From contig JADHLZ010000004.1 of NCBI GenBank assembly GCA_016780345.1, positions 1-64,000 on the forward strand: a stretch of 64,000 nucleotides of DNA, read 5' to 3'. Shown here piece after piece: positions 55,650-64,000 of this stretch; the first letter of the stretch is position 1; each line of letters begins with the position of its first letter. This DNA comes from Flavobacteriaceae bacterium. GTDB taxonomy: Bacteria; Bacteroidota; Bacteroidia; Flavobacteriales; Flavobacteriaceae. The notes under the pieces are model-generated. The model was given only the letters and a program-made list of their open reading frames with translations. It made no database searches and was not told the DNA's origin. Both the position numbers and the translations under genes were made by a program.

Positions 55650-57425
55650 CTATAGTATTTTATCAATTTCTGAAATAACATTTACAGCATTTTCATAATC
55701 ATTATTAATAGTTACATCAGATGCAGGAGTATATCTGGCAAGTTCACAATTTTCAATTAGCTTTAAAAATGAACTTAAAGTCTGGTTGTTAATATTACGT
55801 TTAGAAAGTAATTTATAAATTCTTTCTTTACTATATTCAGATGTCTCAATTGCAAGTTTAGACTTTAAAAAATTATGCAATGCTTTTTCAAGAGATATAT
55901 AAAAAATATCCTTTTTGTCAAGATTATTTTTTGCTTCAGACAAATATTTTTTTGCTAGTTTATTAGCTCTTTTGGATTTAAAATCCAACATTTCAGATTT
56001 TGAAATCTTCTTTGATCGAAAAAATATAATTAATACAACGATAATTAGAAATGGAATTGCTAATAAAATGTAAAAAGTATTTGAGTAAATAAATGTAGGA
56101 GTATTGATTTTTGTGAGATTTGTTGAAGTCTTTATAAACTTAAACTGATCAATAGAGGGTAAAATGTTTTTTAAATTGGAATCTATATTATTTTCTTTAT
56201 TTATTTGATTTAATGAAATTGGACCTTCCATTACGTTTACAATAAGCTCTTTTGAATATATTGTCTCGTATTTATTTGATTTAGTGTTAAAAAAACTAAA
56301 TTCTATTGGGCTTATAGGATAATTACCTTGAAACTGAGGAACTAAAGTGAATACATTAGAGATAGATCCTTCCATTCCTGATAAATCTGTTGAAATATTT
56401 TCTTTATATTCTGGTTCATATTTTTCCATAGAACTAGGAACTTTGAGATCAGGTGGTGAAAATAATTTAAGATTTCCTTTTCCAGAAACTTTTACAATCG
56501 CTTGTAAAGATTCTGAAGCGTTCAAATTACTTTTTGTTGTTTTTAGTTCCAAATCAAAATCTCCAACAGCACCATTAAAATTTTTTGGAGCTCCCTCAGG
56601 AAGTTTCTTTACATTAATGATTTTTTTACCAGCAGTAACTTTTTTTGAGACTTGATCATAAATTCTGTTACCAAAAAAATCTCTCCTATTTGTTGGAACA
56701 TCAACGGAGACATCAAGTGATAAGGGCAAAATTTCTAATTTTCCAGACTTTTGAGGATAAAGTACTGTTTTTTTCCATGTAACATAGTTATAATTATCTC
56801 CCTTAAAAGATCCTCTTTCAATTTGTAGTCTTGGTATTTTAATATTTTGAGACCAAAAATTTTTAAATTCTGGTGTCTCAACCTCTCCAACATTAGTAAC
56901 ATTAATTTGAGGTGAATAATATAGTTTATATACAATTGAAATTGCCTCGTTTACATATGGATTAATATTGGACACTTCCGCAACTAAATGTAAGTTCTCA
57001 TTTACAACATAACTTGGGTCATTAGGATCTTTGCTAATTTTAACTGATTCGCTAACATTAATATTAACAGGTAGAGTTTTAAATAGTTTGCCATCAACTT
57101 CAATTGTTGCTTGACCTAATTTCAATTGACCTTTTTGTAAAGGACTAAGAAAATATGAATAGCTTTTTGAAAAAGTTCTTTTTCCATTAACCCACATATT
57201 ACTAACAGATTGATTAGGTCCGCCAACAACTTTAAATCCTTCGAAATTTGGAGGAGTAAAATTGTCTCCATCTTTATTCATCTTGAAATCAACTCTTAAG
57301 TTTTCATTAAGTCCTAAGTTTTTTTTACTTACAATAGCTTCAAAATTTACTGAATCATCTTGAGCATTTAATTGTAATCCAAAAATCAGAAGACAAAAAA
57401 TAATACGAAAATTAGTAGCCCTCAT
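55650..57425 (-). CDS. batD: BatD: oxygen-tolerance periplasmic protein
   Basis: 591 residues from the ATG at 57425 (MRATNF), 2 bp after the batC stop; a TTG three codons upstream is possible. Signal peptide about 1-21 (LNAQ), a long extracytoplasmic region built of repeated Ig-like domains of the BatD/DUF11 kind (about 25-430), one membrane helix (about 448-468) and a cytoplasmic helical tail (about 475-591). Length matches BatD of Bacteroidota. Between batC and batE. Confidence 0.9.
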   Translation of the reverse strand: MRATNFRIIFCLLIFGLQLNAQDDSVNFEAIVSKKNLGLNENLRVDFKMNKDGDNFTPPNFEGFKVVGGPNQSVSNMWVNGKRTFSKSYSYFLSPLQKGQLKLGQATIEVDGKLFKTLPVNINVSESVKISKDPNDPSYVVNENLHLVAEVSNINPYVNEAISIVYKLYYSPQINVTNVGEVETPEFKNFWSQNIKIPRLQIERGSFKGDNYNYVTWKKTVLYPQKSGKLEILPLSLDVSVDVPTNRRDFFGNRIYDQVSKKVTAGKKIINVKKLPEGAPKNFNGAVGDFDLELKTTKSNLNASESLQAIVKVSGKGNLKLFSPPDLKVPSSMEKYEPEYKENISTDLSGMEGSISNVFTLVPQFQGNYPISPIEFSFFNTKSNKYETIYSKELIVNVMEGPISLNQINKENNIDSNLKNILPSIDQFKFIKTSTNLTKINTPTFIYSNTFYILLAIPFLIIVVLIIFFRSKKISKSEMLDFKSKRANKLAKKYLSEAKNNLDKKDIFYISLEKALHNFLKSKLAIETSEYSKERIYKLLSKRNINNQTLSSFLKLIENCELARYTPASDVTINNDYENAVNVISEIDKIL

Positions 57426-57427
57426 AA

Positions 57428-58171
57428 TTACCAATCTTTTTTATTTTTTATAGGTGTGCCTTTGACCTTGTTTTTATTGACTTTATTCTGAACTTTTTTT
57501 TCTTCATTATCCATTGCTTTAAGTAAGTTTTTCAATTGTTCAGGTGATATTTTATTTAGGTTAGGTTTATTTTTTTCTTTATTATCATTTTTCTTATCAG
57601 ATTTTTCATCATTCTTCTGTTCCTCTTTTTTATTATCTTTTTTATCCTTGTCGTTCTTTTTGTCTTTATCGTCTTTATTATCTTTATCGTTCTTTTTGTC
57701 TTTATCGTCTTTTTTATTGTTTTTTTGTTGATTCTTAAGAAGTTCTTTTGCTAATACATAGTTATACCTTGTTTCGTCATCAGTGGGTCTATTTAATAAC
57801 GCTTTTTTAAATGAATCAACAGCATTTTGGTAATCTTCATTTTGCATAAAGATGTTGCCAAGATTATGAAAAGACTTGTGTAAAAGATCTTTATCAGTAG
57901 TTTTGTTTATTGAATTTCGATATTGATTAATTGCTTCATCCTTTAATTTATTTTTATATAATGAGTTTCCCAAATTATAAACAGCTTTTAAATTTGCGGA
58001 ATCTCTAGAAATTGACTTTCTGTATAATGACTCTGCTTCAACTAAATTATTTTCAGAAAATAGAATATTTCCGTCTAAAGTCAAGTTATTAGATTCTTTA
58101 TTAATAACAACTTCTTGAGCATTAGAATTGAATATAAATAGTACTAATGTTAATAATACAAACTTATTCAT
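57428..58171 (-). CDS. batC: BatC: TPR protein with Lys/Asp repeat tail
   Basis: 247 residues. Signal peptide about 1-18, three TPR units (about 28-150, LKAVYNLGNSLYKN, LHKSFHNLGNIFMQ, AVDSFKKALLNRP) and a low-complexity tail (about 155-215) of Lys, Asp and Asn with a 12-residue repeat (NKDDKDKKNDKD). The final part (LSPEQLKNLLKAMDNEEKKVQ-like region) is the conserved BatC C-terminus. Overlaps batB by 8 bp. The tail is encoded by a 36-bp repeat at 57651-57712 and may vary in length between strains. Confidence 0.9.
   Translation of the reverse strand: MNKFVLLTLVLFIFNSNAQEVVINKESNNLTLDGNILFSENNLVEAESLYRKSISRDSANLKAVYNLGNSLYKNKLKDEAINQYRNSINKTTDKDLLHKSFHNLGNIFMQNEDYQNAVDSFKKALLNRPTDDETRYNYVLAKELLKNQQKNNKKDDKDKKNDKDNKDDKDKKNDKDKKDNKKEEQKNDEKSDKKNDNKEKNKPNLNKISPEQLKNLLKAMDNEEKKVQNKVNKNKVKGTPIKNKKDW
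57651..57712 (+). repeat. 36-bp imperfect tandem repeat inside batC
   Basis: A unit beginning TCGTTCTTTTTGTCTTTATC starts at 57651 and again at 57687; the first 26 bases of the copies are identical. It encodes the 12-residue Lys/Asp repeat of BatC and related shorter copies flank it. Confidence 0.8.
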
Positions 58172-59195
58172 TAAATAAATTTAATTTTCTTATCCAAAAT
58201 GTTTTCTTTTCAAAAACAAACAATTCCAAACTTAAAAAAAGTATTGCAAAAGCGATAAACCATTGAAATTGATCTTTATATGCAACAAACTGTTTAGATT
58301 CAAATTCTTTTTTATCCATATCCTTAAGTTTTTTAACAACTGAATTTACAACTTCTTCAGTGTTAAAACCATCAATATATATGCCATTACTTGATTTTGA
58401 AATTGAAATCAACAATTCCTTATTTAATTTAGAAATTACAACATCTCCTTTTTCATTTTTTTTGTAGGTCTTAATTATATTATTTTCTTTTACAGGAATG
58501 GGTGAGCCTTTAATTGATCCAATGCCTACAGAAATAATTGTAATTCCTGATTGTTGAACTAATGGAATAATATCTTCACTTTTAAACTCATGATCTTCAC
58601 CGTCTGAAAGTATAACCAAAACCCTATTCGTTTGTTCTTCGTCGTCGTAAAATTCTTTAGCAAGATTAATTGATTGAGAAATTGCAGTTCCCTGAGATGA
58701 AAGCATATCGGCACTTAGACTTTGTAAAAAAGTTTTTGCTGTTGAGTAATCATCTGTTATGGGTAATATTGGTAAGGCTGATGCAGCATAAGCAATTATT
58801 CCAACTCTATCATTATTAAGAGAGTTTATAATTTCTGAAACAATTCTTTTACCTTTTTCTAGCCTATTAGGTGCAATGTCTTCTGCAAGCATACTCTTTG
58901 AAACATCAATAGCAAAGACTAAGTCTACACCTTCTCTTTTCACAGTTTTTAATTCAGTTCCAATTTTTGGATTAACTAACGATATAGTAGAGAAAAAAAT
59001 AAAAAGAGATAATAAAAATAGTTTTACTTTGGGCTTAAATGTTGAAATGTTTGGGCTCAAAACTTTTAATAAATCAGAAGAAACATATTTATTTTGAGTG
59101 TTTTTTTTCCACCTATTTAGCGTAAAAAAAACTAAAATCATTAATGGAATGATTAGAAGCAAATAAAAGAAATATGTGTGCTCTAGCTGATACAT
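58164..59195 (-). CDS. batB: BatB: von Willebrand factor A membrane protein
   Basis: 343 residues. N-terminal helices (about 8-25 and 57-74), a VWA domain (about 90-300) with an intact MIDAS: D97-S99-S101 (AIDVSKSM), T in GTAIS and D in LSDGEDH; and a C-terminal helix (about 310-328). VWA domains bind metal and partner proteins; MoxR AAA+ proteins commonly work with them. Starts directly after batA stop (0 bp) and overlaps batC. Confidence 0.93.
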   Translation of the reverse strand: MYQLEHTYFFYLLLIIPLMILVFFTLNRWKKNTQNKYVSSDLLKVLSPNISTFKPKVKLFLLSLFIFFSTISLVNPKIGTELKTVKREGVDLVFAIDVSKSMLAEDIAPNRLEKGKRIVSEIINSLNNDRVGIIAYAASALPILPITDDYSTAKTFLQSLSADMLSSQGTAISQSINLAKEFYDDEEQTNRVLVILSDGEDHEFKSEDIIPLVQQSGITIISVGIGSIKGSPIPVKENNIIKTYKKNEKGDVVISKLNKELLISISKSSNGIYIDGFNTEEVVNSVVKKLKDMDKKEFESKQFVAYKDQFQWFIAFAILFLSLELFVFEKKTFWIRKLNLFNE

Positions 59196-60197
59196 TTAAA
59201 TAAAACTTTTAAAAAATGTTGTTTTTAAAATCCACTCAATTAATATTAATATGACAGCTCCCAATACAAATAATCTGTAAAATTCTTTTGCATTTGAATA
59301 CTTTAGCTCCTCAACTTCTGTTTTTTCAAGTTTATTAATTTCATCATAAATTTCCTTTAACTTTTCATTATCAGTCGCTCTAAAGTATAACCCTCCAGTT
59401 TTTAAAGCAATTTCCTTTAAAAGTTGTTCATCAATTTCAACTTTAGTTAAGCCATATCTAAAAGAGCCATCAGGATTTAATGCAATAGGAGCTCTAGCAT
59501 TACCATTACTACCAAGACCAATGGTATATGTTTTTATTCCAAAAGAAGTTGCTAAATCAGCTGAAGTGTTAGGATCAATAAAACCAGAATTATTTACTCC
59601 ATCAGTAAGCAATATTACTACTTTACTCTTTGCCTTACTGTTTTTTAACCTATTCACTGAAGTTGCCAAACCCATACCTATTGCTGTCCCATCTTCAATT
59701 ATACCATCAAAAATAATTTCATTAATTGAATTAATTATTATCGATTTATCTGAAGTAACAGGTGTTTTAGTGTAACTTTCTCCAGCATAAACCACCAAAC
59801 CTATTCTATCATTAATTCGATCATTCACAAATTCTTTTGCCACTTCTTTTAAAGCTTCCAACCTATTTGGTTTCAAGTCTTGAGCAAGCATACTTGAAGA
59901 AACATCAACAGCAATAACGATATCAATACCTCTGCTTTTTTTTGTTTGTATTGAAACATCAATAATTTGAGGTCTTGCTAGTGCAACAATTAGCATGAAT
60001 AGTGCTGTAAATCTTAATACATTTAATAACGGGAAGAACTTTACTTTTAAAGATTTATTACTAAAAGATTTAATTGAAGAGATTTTAAAACTTAAATTTT
60101 TAACATTTTTCAATTTATAGTCAATTAAGATTATAATAAATAGAATTACTGCTAGCCATAAAAATTCGGGATTATTAAATGTTATATTTTCTAACAT
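59196..60197 (-). CDS. batA: BatA: von Willebrand factor A membrane protein
   Basis: 333 residues: helix near 12-26, helix near 57-74, VWA domain (about 88-290) with MIDAS D98-S100-S102 (AVDVSSSM), T in EDGTAIGMG and D in LLTDGVNN, and a C-terminal helix (about 308-326). Closely similar to BatB; the pair probably forms a heteromer on the periplasmic face. Follows the 522-residue gene by 2 bp. Confidence 0.93.
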   Translation of the reverse strand: MLENITFNNPEFLWLAVILFIIILIDYKLKNVKNLSFKISSIKSFSNKSLKVKFFPLLNVLRFTALFMLIVALARPQIIDVSIQTKKSRGIDIVIAVDVSSSMLAQDLKPNRLEALKEVAKEFVNDRINDRIGLVVYAGESYTKTPVTSDKSIIINSINEIIFDGIIEDGTAIGMGLATSVNRLKNSKAKSKVVILLTDGVNNSGFIDPNTSADLATSFGIKTYTIGLGSNGNARAPIALNPDGSFRYGLTKVEIDEQLLKEIALKTGGLYFRATDNEKLKEIYDEINKLEKTEVEELKYSNAKEFYRLFVLGAVILILIEWILKTTFFKSFI

Positions 60198-60199
60198 CT

Positions 60200-61768
60200 T
60201 TAATTCGATTTAAAATTTATTGAGTTTTTTAGCCTTGTTATAATCTGAGATGCATACTTATTATTTCTGTCTATAATACAAGTGACAGTTTGTGATCCTC
60301 CTTTTTCAAAAAAAATTAAATTAGAATATTCTTTTTTTACAACATTGCCTTCTTTATTAATATAATCAAAAGATCCAAAATATCTTACAGTTGTTATTCC
60401 ATTTTCTAAAACGAATTCATCTTGTTGAGATAAAATATTAAGAGCGCCTTTTTCTTTTAAATGATTAAGCAATATGTTTTGAAGATCCTCATCATTATTG
60501 GCAGGCTTTGTAATTAAAGAAACATAGAATGAATTTTCCAAAGATTGAAATTCAAAAGACTGTCCAACCTCAGAATCTACTCTTATTAGAACATCAGGAG
60601 AGGAAATTGTAATAGGATATGCACCATATGTACTTGTAACCCAATCTTTAGATTCAAGCAAAGTCTTTGTTTTATTGCCAAATACATTGTCTTTAACTTC
60701 TTCCCAACCAAAAAAAGCGATTGAAGAACTTATTAAAACAAAGACCCCAATCAAAGTAAATTTTAAGAAATTAATAATCAATTTTTTGTTCTTTTCTTTT
60801 CTTATTTGAATCAAATATTTTTCACTCTTTAATAGTTCTTCTTCTGTTGGAGCTGGTATTGCTTCTTTTGTGTCAACTAGTACTGTCTCTAGAATTTTTT
60901 TGTCCCGTATAGCAACTTCAGGACCAGGGTTAGATTTTGCAAATTTTACTAAATCAGCATTGGATAAAACAGAATGAAAATTTTTTAATGTTTCATTGTC
61001 GATATCTAATTTACCAGCTCCCTTTAAAAGCTTTAGTTTTTCTATCAGTTCATCAGAGGTACTTTCAATAGCATCCATTTTAACATCCTCTTCTAAATAA
61101 TTTTTTACAATTTCTGTCAGCTTTGAGTAATATAATTTATAATCTGATTGATTGCTAAGTTTTTCAAAATCTAAATGTTGTAATGCTTGTATTGCCTTTT
61201 CAATTGGAGGAGTTAATTTTATCTCATTTGAACCAAAAAAATTTGAATTTTTATATAAAATCCACAGTAAAAACATAATAGAAATAAAAGAAATAATTAG
61301 AAAATATTTTTTCCACCAACCATCATTATTTTTAGAAAACGGGATTATGTTCTTAATATCAAAAAATTTTTTACTAACAGTATCCACATCAACAGTAGAA
61401 ATATCAATAACAATTGAATCGTTTAATTTTATAATATTATCTCTAATTATAAGGGGAGGAGTAATTGAATATGAGCCAGACTCAAAACTTGTCAAATGGT
61501 ATTTTTTTATAATACTCACTTGATTATTACTGTATAATGTGTCCATCTGAAAGTCTTCAATTATTTCAAAAGGGGGATTAAAATTTCTAATTTCAAAACT
61601 TAGATTGCTTAAAGAGTCAATTGAAAAACTAAATTCATATTTTATTTTTTCCCCAACTTTTATTGATGTTGTGTCGGCTTTAGACTCAACATTAATTACT
61701 GATTGAGAATAAATTTTAGTAAAAAAACTAAAAGCTATAATAATCGATATGAATTTAAATTTAAGCAC
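60200..61768 (-). CDS. Bat-operon membrane protein with BatD-like N-domain
   Basis: 522 residues in four parts: signal peptide (about 1-21); an extracytoplasmic beta domain (about 22-130) that resembles the BatD oxygen-tolerance module; a membrane helix (about 155-173) then a cytoplasmic helical region (about 180-325) with charged motifs; a second helix (about 331-352) and a C-terminal extracytoplasmic domain (about 370-522) of unknown fold (TSTYGAYPITISSPDVLIRV, VRYFGSFDYINKEG). The gene sits where a DUF4381-like protein usually lies between DUF58 and batA. The C-terminal domain looks like an addition. Overlaps the DUF58 gene by 8 bp. Confidence 0.7.
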   Translation of the reverse strand: MLKFKFISIIIAFSFFTKIYSQSVINVESKADTTSIKVGEKIKYEFSFSIDSLSNLSFEIRNFNPPFEIIEDFQMDTLYSNNQVSIIKKYHLTSFESGSYSITPPLIIRDNIIKLNDSIVIDISTVDVDTVSKKFFDIKNIIPFSKNNDGWWKKYFLIISFISIMFLLWILYKNSNFFGSNEIKLTPPIEKAIQALQHLDFEKLSNQSDYKLYYSKLTEIVKNYLEEDVKMDAIESTSDELIEKLKLLKGAGKLDIDNETLKNFHSVLSNADLVKFAKSNPGPEVAIRDKKILETVLVDTKEAIPAPTEEELLKSEKYLIQIRKEKNKKLIINFLKFTLIGVFVLISSSIAFFGWEEVKDNVFGNKTKTLLESKDWVTSTYGAYPITISSPDVLIRVDSEVGQSFEFQSLENSFYVSLITKPANNDEDLQNILLNHLKEKGALNILSQQDEFVLENGITTVRYFGSFDYINKEGNVVKKEYSNLIFFEKGGSQTVTCIIDRNNKYASQIITRLKNSINFKSN

Positions 61769-62627
61769 GATTTTTAAAATAATTTAATAGTTTTTTTATA
61801 TAACTTTCATCAGTTCTACACAATATTGTTCCTGCTCCATTTTTTGTAAAAATTTCATTAAAACTTTTAAACTTAAATAACATTTCTTTTCTATAATTAT
61901 CTCTAATCTTTTTAGATGAGGTGTCAACCAATTTAAGTTGACCTGTTTCTTGATCTTGCATTCTAACTAGTCCAAGATTAGGGATTTTTTCTTCAAAAAT
62001 ATCGTAAACCTTGATTCCGGTTAAATCGTGTTTTTTAGAAGCTATTTTAAGAGTTTTTTCAAAAGTTGGAGAAATAAAATCCGATAAAATAAAAGCAATT
62101 GATTTTTTTTTCAAAACTTGAGTTAAAAACTCAAAAGGAATTTTAATATCTGTGTGTTTACTTTTAGGCTTAAATTCGATTAGTTCTCTGATGATTCTCA
62201 AAACATGTGTTTTACCTTTACTTGGTGGAATAAATAATTCAACTTGATCAGTAAACATAATCATACCTACTTTATCGTTGTTTTGTAATGCTGAAAATGC
62301 AAGTGTTGCAGAAATTTCAGTTATAATATTTTTTTTGAGGGAGTTTTTTGTCCCAAACAAAGCAGAACTACTAACATCAACCATTAGCATTAAAGTTAAT
62401 TCTCTTTCTTCTTCAAACACTTTTACAAATGGCTCGTTGTATCTAGCAGTTACATTCCAATCTATGGTTCTAATATCGTCTCCAAACTGATAATTTCTAA
62501 CCTCACTAAAAGTCATACCCCTTCCTTTAAAGGCACTATGATACTCTCCCCCAAAGATGTTGTTACTTAACCTTCTGGTTTTTATTTCGATTTTTCTAAC
62601 TTTTTTTAATAGGTCTATTGTTTCCAA
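61761..62627 (-). CDS. DUF58 domain protein
   Basis: 288 residues, cytoplasmic, containing the DUF58 core FSEVRNYQFGDDIRTIDWNVTARYNEPFVKVFEEERELTLML (seen in pieces: FSEVRNYQFGDDIR, IDWNVTARYNEP, FEEERELTLML) and a VWA-like fold with DVSSSALFG (about 90-98). This is the usual partner of MoxR ATPases. 37 bp downstream of moxR; overlaps the 522-residue gene. Role presumably in the MoxR-Bat complex. Confidence 0.93.
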   Translation of the reverse strand: METIDLLKKVRKIEIKTRRLSNNIFGGEYHSAFKGRGMTFSEVRNYQFGDDIRTIDWNVTARYNEPFVKVFEEERELTLMLMVDVSSSALFGTKNSLKKNIITEISATLAFSALQNNDKVGMIMFTDQVELFIPPSKGKTHVLRIIRELIEFKPKSKHTDIKIPFEFLTQVLKKKSIAFILSDFISPTFEKTLKIASKKHDLTGIKVYDIFEEKIPNLGLVRMQDQETGQLKLVDTSSKKIRDNYRKEMLFKFKSFNEIFTKNGAGTILCRTDESYIKKLLNYFKNRA

Positions 62628-62664
62628 AATATTGAAATTGAATTATCAGAAAAAAACTTAAATT

Positions 62665-63660
62665 CTAAGGGACTTCTACTTGATTAACAATTTTGTTAAT
62701 AATATCTTCCGAAGAAATATTTTCTGCCTCTGCCTCATATGTTAACCCTATTCTATGTCTTAAAACATCATGAATTACTGCTCTAACATCTTCAGGAATA
62801 ACATAACCTCTTCTTTTAATAAAAGCATAACATCTTGAAGCATTAGCAAGGTTTATAGATCCCCTAGGAGATGCACCAAAATTTATCATTGGTTTTAAAT
62901 CACCTATTCCATATTTTTCTGGATATCTGGTAGCAAAAATCAAATCTAAAATATATTTTTCAATTTTTTCATCCATATAAACCTGCCTAACTGATTCTTG
63001 TGCTTTTATAATTTGTTGTACAGTAACTACAGGCTTAATACTTCCAAAGCTATTATTAATATTTGCTCTAACTATTAATTGTTCATCCTCAATTTTAGGA
63101 TAATCAATAATAGTTTTTAACATAAATCTATCTACTTGAGCTTCAGGTAGAGGATATGTTCCTTCTTGCTCAACTGGATTTTGGGTTGCCATAACTAAAA
63201 AAGGAGGTGTTAGCTTGAAAGAAGAGTCCCCAATAGTCACCTGTTTTTCCTGCATGGACTCTAACAAAGCAGATTGAACTTTGGCAGGTGCTCTGTTTAT
63301 TTCATCAGCCAAAACAAAATTTGCGAAAATTGGACCCTTTTTAATTGAAAAATCATTTTCTTTCATGTTATAGATCATAGTGCCAATAACATCAGCTGGC
63401 AGTAAATCAGGCGTAAATTGTATTCTACTAAAACTGCCTTTAACTGCTTTACTTAATGAATTAATAGCAAGTGTTTTAGCCAATCCAGGAACTCCTTCTA
63501 ATAAAATGTGCCCTTGACCCAAAAGGCCAATCAACAGTCTCTCAATCATATGTTTTTGGCCAACAATAACTTTATTGATTTCCAATAGAAGTAGATCAAT
63601 AAATGCACTTTCCTTTTCAATAATTTCATTTATTTCTTTAATGTCTATTTCTTTGCTCAT
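62665..63660 (-). CDS. MoxR-family AAA+ ATPase
   Basis: 331 residues. Walker A GVPGLAKT (56-63), Walker B LADEINRAP with the sensor NPVEQEGTYPLPEAQ(V)DRFM segment characteristic of MoxR, and the arginine-finger region ASPRGSINLANASR. A chaperone-like ATPase, probably remodelling the VWA/Bat complex. First gene of the leftward operon moxR-DUF58-(522 aa)-batA-B-C-D-E, preceded by a 105-bp gap up to nadD. Confidence 0.95.
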   Translation of the reverse strand: MSKEIDIKEINEIIEKESAFIDLLLLEINKVIVGQKHMIERLLIGLLGQGHILLEGVPGLAKTLAINSLSKAVKGSFSRIQFTPDLLPADVIGTMIYNMKENDFSIKKGPIFANFVLADEINRAPAKVQSALLESMQEKQVTIGDSSFKLTPPFLVMATQNPVEQEGTYPLPEAQVDRFMLKTIIDYPKIEDEQLIVRANINNSFGSIKPVVTVQQIIKAQESVRQVYMDEKIEKYILDLIFATRYPEKYGIGDLKPMINFGASPRGSINLANASRCYAFIKRRGYVIPEDVRAVIHDVLRHRIGLTYEAEAENISSEDIINKIVNQVEVP

Positions 63661-63765
63661 ATTAATTAAATTTATTATTTAAAAATACTCATAAAACTAA
63701 GGGGGTGCAATTTGAGCAAAAAAAATGATTCAAATTGTTAATAATTGGTTAAATAATTCAAAAAG

Positions 63766-64000
63766 CTAATTCTGATTTTTGGATGTAATTAACATTTCTT
63801 CAATTTCTTTAGGAACTAAATTAGAAATAGATATGTTATTTTTAATTCGATCTCTTATTAAAGTCGAAGAAATTTTCATTATAGGTGCGTCATACAGATT
63901 AACATTTGGATGTGAAAGTAGCTTACTTTTTTCATTTGTTTCACTAATTCTTGGATAAACACAAATTTTATGATTTAATATCCTCTCGTAATCACTCCAT
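63766..64000 (-). CDS. nadD: Nicotinate-nucleotide adenylyltransferase, C-terminal part
   Basis: Only the last 77 residues are in the window; the 5' end lies beyond base 64000. The visible part begins WSDYERILNHKICVYPRIS and contains APIMKISSTLIRDRIK, whose ISSTxIR is the NadD ATP-binding motif, followed by the usual short C-terminus. The enzyme makes deamido-NAD from NaMN and ATP. Same orientation as moxR, 105 bp upstream of it. Confidence 0.88.
   Translation of the reverse strand, partial: WSDYERILNHKICVYPRISETNEKSKLLSHPNVNLYDAPIMKISSTLIRDRIKNNISISNLVPKEIEEMLITSKNQN

Noticed and set aside
61152-61523. Open frame of 123 codons on the plus strand inside the 522-residue Bat-operon gene
   Set aside because: Antisense to a gene with clear signal peptide and membrane segments; no homologous-looking motifs, and AT-rich antisense frames of this length are common here.
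63708-63737. Inverted repeat CAATTTGA/TCAAATTG with a 14-nt loop between moxR and nadD
   Set aside because: Long AT-rich loop, no T-run, and no fixed relation to a promoter; such 8-bp dyads arise by chance at this base composition.
1-64000. Search for tRNA, rRNA, tmRNA, CRISPR arrays, insertion sequences and prophage genes
   Set aside because: No cloverleaf with a TTCGAAT-type T-arm, no spaced direct repeats of CRISPR type, no transposase or integrase found by reading; a dedicated search program could still detect weak cases.

Overview
The window is a gene-dense, AT-rich (roughly 30% G+C by eye) chromosomal stretch with the character of a compact marine member of the Flavobacteriia (Bacteroidota). 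Supporting signs are Bacteroidota-type promoters (TAnnTTTG -7 boxes a few bases before the start codon), frequent TTG starts, an AT-rich leader instead of a Shine-Dalgarno sequence, a TonB receptor with a carboxypeptidase-like N-terminal domain, a lipoprotein with an SDD-type surface-export signal, the Bat (aerotolerance) operon, and PiT permease and SdhCAB of the Bacteroidota type. Neighbouring genes abut or overlap, often sharing stop codons when convergent, and no gap exceeds about 270 bases. I saw no tRNA, rRNA, insertion sequence, prophage or CRISPR array.

Layout: 0-7.4 kb holds a paraoxonase-like lactonase, the sdhCAB operon and a large secreted beta-propeller (VPS10/BNR) protein. 7.4-12 kb holds an Xaa-Pro aminopeptidase with a SCO1-like protein, a ZIP metal transporter with its DtxR/MntR-type regulator (two dyad operators visible), and an isoprenyl diphosphate synthase. 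12-18.7 kb is a TetR-controlled tripartite RND efflux operon. 18.7-22.9 kb carries aspS, a small membrane protein, a cold-shock protein, tadA and dgt. 22.9-31.4 kb is the most interesting region: a surface lipoprotein with a beta-helix, a TonB-dependent receptor, a small lipoprotein, an outer-membrane porin-like protein and a PiT phosphate permease. 31.4-38.8 kb contains the class Ia ribonucleotide reductase and assorted housekeeping or membrane genes.

38.8-48.6 kb is a heme locus: a leftward unit AraC regulator-hemH-hemJ-sensor kinase and a rightward unit hemA-C-D-E-F-B, together giving all steps from glutamyl-tRNA to protoheme except the HemL aminotransferase. The rightward unit continues into a serine hydrolase, a two-domain ABC ATPase and a small membrane protein. 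52-54.9 kb has gpsA, pheS, a hypothetical gene and cvpA. 54.9-63.7 kb is a complete leftward MoxR-DUF58-BatABCDE operon, and the window ends inside nadD.

Main discovery: four separate promoters in the 22.9-28.0 kb region carry TTAACA-like hexamers repeated every 11 bp, and in all four the last hexamer lies exactly 20 nt upstream of an 8-nt -7-like element. Because the fourth promoter drives a phosphate permease, I infer a Pho-box-type (PhoB-family) phosphate-starvation regulon whose members include a lipoprotein/TonB-receptor pair and two proteins of unknown function. A 21-bp Fur-superfamily-like palindrome in the heme locus and a double dyad in front of the metal regulator are secondary regulatory finds.
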